Below, in pieces: positions 7,048-13,407 of a DNA stretch of 13,407 nucleotides. The stretch's first letter is position 1. Each line of letters starts with the position of its first letter. The position numbers and the translations under genes were made by a program. Under the pieces are notes generated by a model. That model ran no database searches and was not told where the DNA came from. It saw only the letters and a list, made by a program, of their open reading frames with translations. Source of the DNA: CAYNNP01 sp964398215 (GTDB taxonomy: Bacteria; Planctomycetota; Planctomycetia; Pirellulales; Pirellulaceae); the NCBI GenBank assembly GCA_964398215.1, contig CAYNNP010000185.1, positions 1 to 13,407 of the forward strand, read 5' to 3'.

Positions 7048-8472
7048 ATGAAAAAACACTGGCCCTATTTCCTGGCCAATGAGCCACAGTCGCCCAACAC
7101 GGACTTGAAAGTCACCGACAAGTTCTCTGGTGAGGTTGCCGCCGAGATCGCGTTGGCTGGCCCCGATGCGATTGAACAAGGCATCGCGGCTGCTGCCGAA
7201 GCCGCCGAGCCGATGGCACGGATGCGTCCGTACGAGCGGCAGCTTGTACTGAACCACTGTGTCGATCGATTCACCGAGCGATACGAAGAGCTGTCGATGT
7301 CGTTGTGCATCGAAGCCGGCAAGCCGATCAAGGACGCGCGCGGCGAAGTAGGACGGTTGATTGACACCTTTCGAATCGCAGCGGAAGAGTCCGTGCGGAT
7401 GGCGGGCGAAGTCATGAACTTGGAAATTTCCTCACGAGCCGATGGTTATCGGGGCATGTGGAAACGGGTCCCGATTGGACCTTGCTCGTTCATCAGTCCG
7501 TTTAACTTTCCATTGAACCTGGCGGCACACAAAGTCGCACCGGCTCTGGCGGTAGGCTGTCCGTTTGTCTTGAAACCTGCCAGCCGGACTCCGCTGGGCG
7601 CGCTGATCATCGGCGAAATCTTGGCGGAAACCGATTTGCCCAAAGGTGCTTTTTCAATCCTGCCGTGTTCGCGTGATGGAGCCGATCTGTTCACGATCGA
7701 CGAGCGTTTGAAACTGCTTAGCTTCACTGGTTCGCCCGGTGTGGGCTGGGCACTGAAGGCGAAAGCAGGCAAGAAAAAGGTCGTCTTGGAATTGGGCGGA
7801 AACGCGGCGTGTGTCGTTGACCGCGATGCAGATCTGAAAGACGCCGTCGAGCGAATCGTGTTTGGCGCGTTTTATCAATCGGGCCAAAGCTGCATCGGTG
7901 TACAACGCATCATCGTTCACGAGGAAATTTACAACGAATTCAAAACGGCGTTGGTTGCCGCCACAAAGAAATTGATCGCCGGCGATCCCAAGGACGAAAC
8001 GACGTTCATCGGGCCCATGATTTCAGAACGCGAAGCCGAACGGTTGCATGGTTGGATCGAGGAAGCGGTCGCTGCAGGCGGGACGTTGCTGTGCGGCGGC
8101 AAACGCGACGGCGCGATGCTGGACGCTACGCTGCTAGAGAACGTTCCGACCAGCCAATCGCTTTGCGTTGAAGAGGCTTTTGGGCCAGCGGCAGTGCTAA
8201 GTCGTTTCAGTGATTTTGATGCGGCGCTTGCCGAAATCAATGACAGCAAATTCGGCTTGCAAGCAGGCATCTTCACCCGCGATCTGTACAAGGCACATCA
8301 AGCTTGGGACACGCTGGACGTGGGTGGCGTCGTGATCGGCGACGTTCCGTCTTTCAGAGTTGATAATATGCCGTATGGAGGCGTCAAAGACAGTGGTCTC
8401 GGCCGCGAAGGAATCCGATTCGCAATGGAAGACATGACCGAAATCCGAAACCTTGTGATTCGCAATGCCTAG
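7048..8472 (+). CDS. NAD(P)-dependent aldehyde dehydrogenase
   Basis: A 474-aa member of the aldehyde dehydrogenase superfamily, which oxidises an aldehyde to the carboxylic acid with NAD(P). The expected residues are all present: the oxyanion Asn153 in PFNFPLN, Lys176 in VLKPASR for cofactor binding, FTGSPGVG at 226-233 as the Rossmann loop, the general base Glu248 in LELGGN, and the nucleophile Cys282 in GQSCIGVQR. EEAFGP is also conserved. The GQSCIGVQR variant and the overall length fit the lactaldehyde / phosphonoacetaldehyde / non-phosphorylating GAPDH branch, but the substrate cannot be fixed from the sequence. It lies 72 nt after the TPP enzyme on the same strand. That pairing suggests the two act in sequence, for example on an aldehyde made or used by the TPP enzyme; this is inference. 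Confidence 0.92.
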   Translation: MKKHWPYFLANEPQSPNTDLKVTDKFSGEVAAEIALAGPDAIEQGIAAAAEAAEPMARMRPYERQLVLNHCVDRFTERYEELSMSLCIEAGKPIKDARGEVGRLIDTFRIAAEESVRMAGEVMNLEISSRADGYRGMWKRVPIGPCSFISPFNFPLNLAAHKVAPALAVGCPFVLKPASRTPLGALIIGEILAETDLPKGAFSILPCSRDGADLFTIDERLKLLSFTGSPGVGWALKAKAGKKKVVLELGGNAACVVDRDADLKDAVERIVFGAFYQSGQSCIGVQRIIVHEEIYNEFKTALVAATKKLIAGDPKDETTFIGPMISEREAERLHGWIEEAVAAGGTLLCGGKRDGAMLDATLLENVPTSQSLCVEEAFGPAAVLSRFSDFDAALAEINDSKFGLQAGIFTRDLYKAHQAWDTLDVGGVVIGDVPSFRVDNMPYGGVKDSGLGREGIRFAMEDMTEIRNLVIRNA

Positions 8473-8478
8473 AGAACG

Positions 8479-8526
8479 GCGGCAAGAGCGGGTCGTTTTC
8501 GCAATCGATGGACGGCCCCTTGCCGC
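8479..8526. repeat. 8-bp inverted repeat in the gap before the radical SAM gene
   Basis: GCGGCAAG at 8479-8486 and CTTGCCGC at 8519-8526 are perfect reverse complements, separated by 32 nt. They lie just after the aldehyde dehydrogenase stop, in a 213-nt gap (8473-8685). The gap otherwise shows only unconvincing open frames. It may be a structured leader or processing site for the downstream gene pair, or a chance repeat. Confidence 0.3.
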
Positions 8527-8685
8527 TCGCCTACGCTATTGCACTCCGGGTTACTATCAATCCCGCAAATGCGCCGAATCCGTTCGAGCGTTAGGCCCTC
8601 AAGCTTTCGCTGCTACGGATCTTATCAACCAACTGCCGCACCAACCGACCAGTCCCAACAACTAATCAACAGACTAGGACCTTCA

Positions 8686-10092
8686 ATGACGTTGCCAATT
8701 GTTCATGAAAACGCCCAGGCGGATGCGGGGTTCGCGACTGGTACTGAGATCAAAACAACAACCAGTTTGTGTCCCGAGTGCTTGAACAAAATTCCGGGCA
8801 CGGTCTATGAACGCGGCGGCCGCGTGATACTGGACAAGGAATGTCCCGACCACGGACAATATTCGGCGCTGCTGTCGTCGGACCTGCGGCACTACTACGT
8901 TGCCGATGAAGAAATCGAAGCGGTCGCCTGCTGTTGCGGTCCCAGCCAGCATTGTGGTGACCAAGTTGAAAATCACAGCTGCAATATGCTGATCGAGATC
9001 ACGCAAAGTTGTAACCTCACATGTCCGACTTGTTACGCAGGTTCATCGCCGCATAACAAATCGTTCATGTCCGTGGACGACTTTACCAACATGATTGATT
9101 CGTTGCTCGAAAAGGGCAAAGGCGACGCGGACTTGATCCAGCTTTCCGGTGGCGAACCAACGATCCACCCTGAGTTTTTCAAGCTCGTTGAAATCGCGTT
9201 GGAAAAAGGGATCAACCAGGTCTACATCAACACCAACGGCATCCGGCTTGCCAAGGCCGAGTTCGCTGAGCGTCTGGCATCGTATGGCGAAAAGGTTTCG
9301 GTGTACTTGCAGTTCGATGGTTTCCGCGAAGAGATTTTGGCCGAACTACGAGGCCGTGGGGATCTTCTGCACACCAAGCTAAAAGCCGCCGATCACTGCG
9401 AACGTCTTGGTTTAAACACAGTGCCAGTGATCACGCTGACGCGCGGGATCAATGACGACGAAGTGGGGCAATTCATCGAGTTCGCCGCTGCCCGCCGCAA
9501 CAGCATTCGCAAAGTCATGATCCAACCGGCGATGTATTCTGGGCGATACGAAAACCCGCGTTTTGTCGAACGGCTAACATTAAGCGATGTGGTAAAGCTG
9601 ATTTGCGACCAAACCAACAACGTCTTTTGCGACGACGACTTTACCCCGATTCCTTGTTCGGATCCAAACTGTTTCAGCATGGCGGTCGCACTTCGTGGTG
9701 GCGAGCAATTGATTCCAGTCTCACGTTATTTGCCAAAGTACAAAGAGTGGGCGCTGGAATCGAATCGTGATTTGATTGCGGCGGTATCCGATACGTTCGA
9801 CAACGCCAGTAGCTTCAGCGATTTGCTGGGCAAGGTGACTGCGGCGGGCGGCCTGGAATCACTTAGCGATGACCGAGTCGATGAGCTTTTGGATCTGATG
9901 CAGACGATACCCGAAGACACATCGGATCAGTGGGACGGCATGTTCGCGATTGGGATCAAGCCGTTCATGGATGCGTATACCTACGACCAAGACCGCATCG
10001 ACAAGTGCTGTGTTCACATCATTTCAGCCGATGGAACGCCCGTGTCTTTCTGTGAATACAATGCCGTCAACCGACCGCAGGGGAACCTCTAA
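8686..10092 (+). CDS. Radical SAM protein, MJ0619/Tes-like family
   Basis: A 468-aa radical S-adenosylmethionine enzyme. The [4Fe-4S] cluster motif is CNLTCPTC (Cys109, Cys113, Cys116), followed by the SAM-binding GGEPT at 155-159. An N-terminal zinc-ribbon-like part (LCPECLNKIPG with C29/C32, then ECPDHGQY with C53) and extra cysteines at 82-84, 90 and 99 precede the barrel. After the barrel come PIPCSDPNC (C324, C329) and KCCVHII...SFCEYNAVNR (C441, C442, C456), probably for auxiliary clusters. This N- and C-terminal cysteine pattern is that of the MJ0619 group, which includes pterin methylases of methanopterin synthesis and the archaeal tetraether lipid synthase Tes. Start: the ATG at 8686 leads straight into the conserved N-terminus; an upstream in-frame start at 8539 adds non-homologous sequence. 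It overlaps the methyltransferase by 1 nt (TAATG). The substrate is unknown. Confidence 0.88.
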   Translation: MTLPIVHENAQADAGFATGTEIKTTTSLCPECLNKIPGTVYERGGRVILDKECPDHGQYSALLSSDLRHYYVADEEIEAVACCCGPSQHCGDQVENHSCNMLIEITQSCNLTCPTCYAGSSPHNKSFMSVDDFTNMIDSLLEKGKGDADLIQLSGGEPTIHPEFFKLVEIALEKGINQVYINTNGIRLAKAEFAERLASYGEKVSVYLQFDGFREEILAELRGRGDLLHTKLKAADHCERLGLNTVPVITLTRGINDDEVGQFIEFAAARRNSIRKVMIQPAMYSGRYENPRFVERLTLSDVVKLICDQTNNVFCDDDFTPIPCSDPNCFSMAVALRGGEQLIPVSRYLPKYKEWALESNRDLIAAVSDTFDNASSFSDLLGKVTAAGGLESLSDDRVDELLDLMQTIPEDTSDQWDGMFAIGIKPFMDAYTYDQDRIDKCCVHIISADGTPVSFCEYNAVNRPQGNL

Positions 10093-10973
10093 TGCAAGAT
10101 TCTGGAGCTGGCAGTACCGCCACCGAAGCAGCCGCATGCTGTGCAAATTTTTATGAACAAAACTGGGTCCAAGAGATTCTTGGCGACAGTTTTCACCCCG
10201 GCGGACCGGACCTATCGGCTCGGCTGATCCATAGTCTGAATCTGCCCGTCGACTCTCGCGTCGTGGACGTCGCATGCGGAATCGGCACGACATCGCTGAT
10301 GATGGCCCGGCAATTTTGCCTGGAACCAATCGGCGTCGACTTCAGTCAAGCCAACGTCGACAAAGCACTCCAGTCCGCCGGAACCAGCCCAGTCGTATTG
10401 GCCGAATTTGTCCAAGGCGCTGCCGAAAATTTGCCTTTGGAAGACGAAAGTTGTGACGCGGTCGTTTGCGAATGCGCAGTCAGTACGTTTACAGATCAGC
10501 CCAAAGTGCTTGCAGAATTTTATCGCGTGCTGAAGCCCGGCGGAGTCATCGGAATTTCCGACATGGTCGTTTGCGGCGAACTACCTGATGAGGTCGCCGA
10601 GTCGATCGCGCCGTGGACTTGCATGGCCCAGGCCAGAACCCCGCTTGGCTATCAGCAATTGTTCTTGGATGCCGGTTTTATCGCCAACCACTATGCTGAT
10701 GAATCACACACGCTATTGGAACTGATCAGCGACTTAAAGAAGAAGCTGTTGATGGCCAGCGTCGGAAAAACTCTGGGCATGCTACCCGGCGTGCCGCTGG
10801 ACGTGAAAGACATTCGCCGTCTATTGGCCCAAGCAAAAGAGTTGACCGAAGCAGGCACAGTACAATATTGTCGTCTGTTATTTTCAAAGGGAACACCCAA
10901 GCATCCATTGCCGGCAACCACCGAAGCGCCACTAGCAAGCGTCGATTGCGACGGCACAGACGGATGTTGCTAA
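10092..10973 (+). CDS. Cysteine-rich class I SAM-dependent methyltransferase
   Basis: A 293-aa class I methyltransferase. VVDVACGIGTTSLMMA (57-72) is motif I for S-adenosylmethionine, GVDFS (81-85) is motif II, and ENLPLEDESCDAVVCECAVSTF then RVLKPGG complete the Rossmann core. The N-terminus has CCANFYEQ and LLGDSFHPGG-like sequence (ILGDSFHPGG), seen in a subgroup of bacterial methyltransferases. The protein has 13 cysteines, including C16-C17, C126/C128 and a C-terminal DCDGTDGCC (C286, C292, C293). That number is unusual for a small-molecule methyltransferase and suggests metal or metalloid binding, or a thiol-linked substrate. Arsenite methyltransferase is a possibility but the canonical ArsM context is missing. 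The start codon overlaps the radical SAM stop by 1 nt, so the two are translationally coupled and probably act on the same product. Confidence 0.85.
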   Translation: MQDSGAGSTATEAAACCANFYEQNWVQEILGDSFHPGGPDLSARLIHSLNLPVDSRVVDVACGIGTTSLMMARQFCLEPIGVDFSQANVDKALQSAGTSPVVLAEFVQGAAENLPLEDESCDAVVCECAVSTFTDQPKVLAEFYRVLKPGGVIGISDMVVCGELPDEVAESIAPWTCMAQARTPLGYQQLFLDAGFIANHYADESHTLLELISDLKKKLLMASVGKTLGMLPGVPLDVKDIRRLLAQAKELTEAGTVQYCRLLFSKGTPKHPLPATTEAPLASVDCDGTDGCC

Positions 10974-11483
10974 GAAGACAGTAGGCTGTATCCAGCAAAC
11001 TTTTTGCGTGCTGGAACATCGGTCAACAATTGTAAACCGATAGCAACAGCGATCATTGGACGAGATTCACGCAGCTTGGTTGTGCAATTTGAGTCTGGCG
11101 ATGGCAATACGAAAAGATCACTCGATCTTGCGTTCGAAGACCTATCTGATGGGGAGAAATGCTTCTTTATCTGTGCTGTTGTTCTGGCATCTAACGAGTC
11201 TTACGGGCCGATTTTTTGTTTTTGGGACGAGCCTGACAACTATTTGTCTTTATCTGAGTCAGGTCATTTCGTGGTAGCCTTGCGCAAGTCGTTCAAGTTA
11301 GGCGGACAATTGCTGGTCACCTCACACAATGGAGAAGCAATAAGGCGATTTTCAGCAGAGAACACAATTTTGCTGCATCGGCGCAGCCACTTCGAGCCAA
11401 CTCTTTCGAAATTGATCGAAAACGTGGATCTCGAGGGAAGCAGTTTGGTGGACCTGCTTGTTCGAGACGAGCTTGAGCTATGA
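10974..11483 (+). pseudogene. C-terminal fragment of an AAA/ABC-type ATPase, 5'-truncated
   Basis: The frame stays open from the methyltransferase stop (TAA at 10971-10973) through 11483; the first possible start is TTG at 11004, giving 159 aa. Counting from that start, it has the signature-like motif LSDGEK (47-52), Walker B IFCFWDEP (70-77, DE catalytic pair) and the H-loop LLVTSHN (103-109), followed by a typical RRFSAENTILLHRR ending. There is no Walker A (GxxGxGK[ST]), so it cannot bind ATP in the normal way. The usual AAA_15/AAA_21-type protein would be some 350-400 aa. I read this as the surviving 3' half of an ATPase gene cut by a rearrangement near 10974-11050. It overlaps the next gene by 4 nt (ATGA). 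A domain-only protein supplied with a separate partner is an alternative. Confidence 0.75.
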
Positions 11484-11965
11484 ACAAGTACAAACCACAC
11501 CTTCTTGTTTTGCCCGAAGATCAGGCGAACAACGACATCTTAAATGGTTTCTTGCTTCATGACGCGCTCGACTCTCGAGCAATTCAACCCTTGCCACTGG
11601 GTGGCGGTTGGCCAAACGTCCGTCGCAAGTTTATCTCGGAATACGCGGAAACGATGCGAAACCACCCCAATCGGCATGTGGTGCTGTTAGTCGATTTTGA
11701 TAAGCATGACGACCGCTACGCTAAGATGATGGAGGGCGTGCCAGATGATGTTGCGGATCGCGTGTTTGTCATTGGTGTTTGGTCAGAGCCAGAGGATCTG
11801 CCTCGACAAGAGTTAGGTACTCGCGAGGAATTGGGATTGAAGCTTGCTCAAGATTGCTTTGATAACAGCCGTTTGGTATGGGGACACGAGCTTCTTTCTC
11901 ACAACGCTGCGGAGCTAGACAGAATGAACGCGGTGTTGCGTCGATTTCTTTTCCCGAATGCATAG
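11480..11965 (+). CDS. Small TOPRIM-like companion protein of the ATPase
   Basis: A 161-aa protein with an alternating alpha/beta pattern. HLLVLPEDQANNDIL (7-21) supplies a conserved glutamate (Glu13), and VVLLVDFDKHDDR (67-79) supplies a D-x-D pair (Asp72, Asp74). A glutamate strand followed by a DxD strand is the pattern of TOPRIM nuclease domains. Further features are LPLGGGWPNV at 38-47, VFVIGVWSEPEDL at 96-107 and WGHELLSHNAAELDR at 134-148. I recall this as a recurring protein directly downstream of AAA ATPase genes in diverse bacteria; that is memory, not a search. The gene overlaps the ATPase fragment by 4 nt. ATPase plus TOPRIM partners occur in phage-defence systems (OLD and PARIS types). 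Here the ATPase is truncated, so the pair is probably inactive. The TOPRIM reading is moderately supported. Confidence 0.72.
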   Translation: MNKYKPHLLVLPEDQANNDILNGFLLHDALDSRAIQPLPLGGGWPNVRRKFISEYAETMRNHPNRHVVLLVDFDKHDDRYAKMMEGVPDDVADRVFVIGVWSEPEDLPRQELGTREELGLKLAQDCFDNSRLVWGHELLSHNAAELDRMNAVLRRFLFPNA

Positions 11966-12173
11966 CGGCAATTGAGTTGCAGTTTGGTCGTTGGCCACGT
12001 TTTGGTCGTGCTCTATATTTCAATTGGGAAACGAATCTTACAAGCAAGACGCTCCGGTTTCATCGACCGGGAGGGTAAGGACCGCTCGCGAAATAAGTGA
12101 TTGGCTTGTGGATTCTGACGCTGCTTGAGATCGAGTGTTTCTGCCGTTCTGCGCCGTGAAGATTTCCGATGCA
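11966..12173. other. Convergent intergenic region
   Basis: 208 nt between the ends of the TOPRIM-like gene (plus) and the large unknown gene (minus). A small hairpin CCGGT-7 nt-ACCGG lies at 12054-12070 but has no T run on either side. Open frames here are not credible. A bidirectional terminator would be expected by orientation, but I do not see a clear one. Confidence 0.3.
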
Positions 12174-13407
12174 TCAATGCACGATGCCGAATTCTTTTTC
12201 GGCGCATGTCTGGCAGCAATTATCTGATGACATCCATCCAGCTGGTTTTCGTTGATTGCAAAAATTACAGACACCGAAATATGTCGGGTCTTGCAAGATC
12301 TCGCGGCTTTTTTGGTCCACGACCGAATCGTGGCTTCCGGCTGGGATTCGCAACACCTGTTCGGTCGATTTTTCAGGCTTGTGAGGCCCTTTCCATGAAA
12401 CCGTGGTCACATAAAACTCAAGCCATGATTTCGATCTCTCAATGTGGATGAACTGACTTGCGATTTCATTGTCATTGACGCAATCTAGTTCTACACGATC
12501 TTTAGCACGAAGGCTCTTAATGATGTCGTGGTATTCCCAAAGACGAATGCACCCAGCTAAGAATCTTTCGCCATCAAGGATGATCGGATGGTGTCGATGT
12601 CCGCAAGTACAATCGGCGGCAGTCATCGTTTCGATCTGGTAGTTTGCTGGCCATCCATACTCTGAGTCACCGTTTAGGCCAAAAACACGTTTGCCAACGG
12701 TCTCTTGGCAAAGCACGGAACACTCGTCCTGGTCTTCAAAAAAAACGGTTGTTCCTTCATTGGCGACTTGCGAAACCAATTCACGAAATCGCTGCTTGAA
12801 CTCACCGGCTGACAGAAATCGACGGGACTCAAAGTAGTCTGCAAACTTTCGCAACGTATTGCGAATTTTATCTTTCTGGTCCTCAGATTCCAGTTCCAGA
12901 AGCTTAAGTACACTTCGATCGAGTTTCGCAACATCGCCATTGCAACCCTTCAACTTGTCAATCAGTGCTTGAGTTCGATACCTCTCTGAACCTGCCCCAA
13001 ATACCGATGCGATCTTGGTTGACAATACACTCAGCCGGCTGCGATCAATCTCCCTATGGACACGATTCGCAACAGCGGGAGAAAACTTCAGAAACCCAGT
13101 CAGAAAACATGTTCCGTTTTCCACAAAAGGTTTTGGCAGAGATGTCTTTTCACGCATGAAGCCTGATAGTTCTACCTGATTCGAATTCCGATTATCCGAT
13201 TCATCAAGTACCACGTAATCCCACGTCCCAAACTTATCGACATACTCTTTGGTCGGAATGTCATTGGCAGCAAAGTGCCGTTGTTCTCTGGAAACCAATT
13301 CAATCGGCGGCTGACGATTGCCTTTGATATGTGTGGGGAGCGAATCATCAAAAACGTAACCTGCATGAGGATTCAGGAAAAATACGAATTGAGCTCCCGG
13401 AGGCAAC
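12174..13407 (-). CDS. Large protein with C-terminal Cys4 zinc-finger-like motif, 5' end outside the window
   Basis: At least 410 aa are encoded; the frame is open to the window edge, so the N-terminus is missing (a TTG at 13406 is just a codon in the open frame). I do not recognise the family. The C-terminus has C380-x2-C383 followed by C398-x2-C401 (GVCNFCNQRKPAGW, then NCCQTCAE), a typical structural zinc knuckle. A second cysteine/histidine-rich patch, CTCGHRHHP, lies at 266-274, and two cysteines (C229, C233) occur in the EDQDECSVLC segment. The middle (about 110-215) is charged and probably helical. No signal peptide or membrane segment is visible in the available part. It converges on the ATPase/TOPRIM pair. 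Possible roles include a large zinc-containing protein of an accessory island, but nothing indicates a specific function. Confidence 0.7.
   Translation of the reverse strand, partial: LPPGAQFVFFLNPHAGYVFDDSLPTHIKGNRQPPIELVSREQRHFAANDIPTKEYVDKFGTWDYVVLDESDNRNSNQVELSGFMREKTSLPKPFVENGTCFLTGFLKFSPAVANRVHREIDRSRLSVLSTKIASVFGAGSERYRTQALIDKLKGCNGDVAKLDRSVLKLLELESEDQKDKIRNTLRKFADYFESRRFLSAGEFKQRFRELVSQVANEGTTVFFEDQDECSVLCQETVGKRVFGLNGDSEYGWPANYQIETMTAADCTCGHRHHPIILDGERFLAGCIRLWEYHDIIKSLRAKDRVELDCVNDNEIASQFIHIERSKSWLEFYVTTVSWKGPHKPEKSTEQVLRIPAGSHDSVVDQKSREILQDPTYFGVCNFCNQRKPAGWMSSDNCCQTCAEKEFGIVH

Noticed and set aside
8465..8665. 66-aa open frame between the aldehyde dehydrogenase and radical SAM genes
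   Set aside because: It overlaps the dehydrogenase end, has no ribosome-binding site or domain, and contains an inverted repeat; likely a chance frame.
8539..8685. N-terminal extension of the radical SAM protein (49 residues)
   Set aside because: The extension is Ser/Arg/Pro/Gln-rich and unlike the family, which begins shortly before the LCPEC motif; the ATG at 8686 is preferred.
10092..10973. Firm call as arsenite methyltransferase (ArsM)
   Set aside because: The cysteine richness is suggestive, but I cannot place the specific ArsM cysteines and there is no arsR or other ars gene in the window.
12125..12451. 108-aa plus-strand open frame
   Set aside because: Mostly antisense to the large zinc-motif gene and without any recognisable feature.

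Overview
The window looks like a chromosomal segment of a marine-type planctomycete (Pirellulales, Rhodopirellula-like). The grounds are moderate GC content, frequent starts without a Shine-Dalgarno, planctomycete-style palindromic intergenic repeats, and the character of the proteins. The assignment comes from recognition only; no search was run.

Layout. Positions 1-344 are non-coding and hold a cluster of short palindromes and direct repeats. On the minus strand, 345-1905 carries rpmB (ribosomal protein L28), gatC (subunit C of the tRNA amidotransferase) and a six-helix membrane protein of unknown function. Positions 1906-2150 are a divergent intergenic region. A small lipoprotein (2151-2654) follows on the plus strand, with a possible terminator after it.

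The core of the window is a run of six plus-strand genes at 2892-10973: an LCAT-like alpha/beta-hydrolase lipoprotein; a protein with the domain formerly called DUF4105 (Lnb N-terminal domain) that overlaps the hydrolase by 4 nt; an acetolactate-synthase-like TPP enzyme 2 nt further on; an aldehyde dehydrogenase; a radical SAM protein of the MJ0619/Tes-like type; and a cysteine-rich SAM methyltransferase that overlaps the radical SAM gene by 1 nt. The first three and the last two are tightly coupled. Gaps of 72 and 213 nt separate the blocks, so a single transcript is plausible but not shown. The mix (acyl hydrolase, acyltransferase-type domain, C-C bond-forming TPP enzyme, aldehyde oxidation, radical SAM, methyltransferase) suggests modification of a lipid or small molecule, but the product cannot be read from the sequence.

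Directly after the methyltransferase stop lies what looks like the C-terminal half of an AAA/ABC-type ATPase. It has the signature motif, Walker B and H-loop but no Walker A. It overlaps by 4 nt a 161-aa protein with a TOPRIM-like acidic pattern. This resembles a decayed or 5'-truncated ATPase plus TOPRIM two-gene system of the kind found in phage defence. The window ends in a convergent, incomplete minus-strand gene for a large protein with a C-terminal Cys4 zinc-finger-like motif, which I do not recognise.
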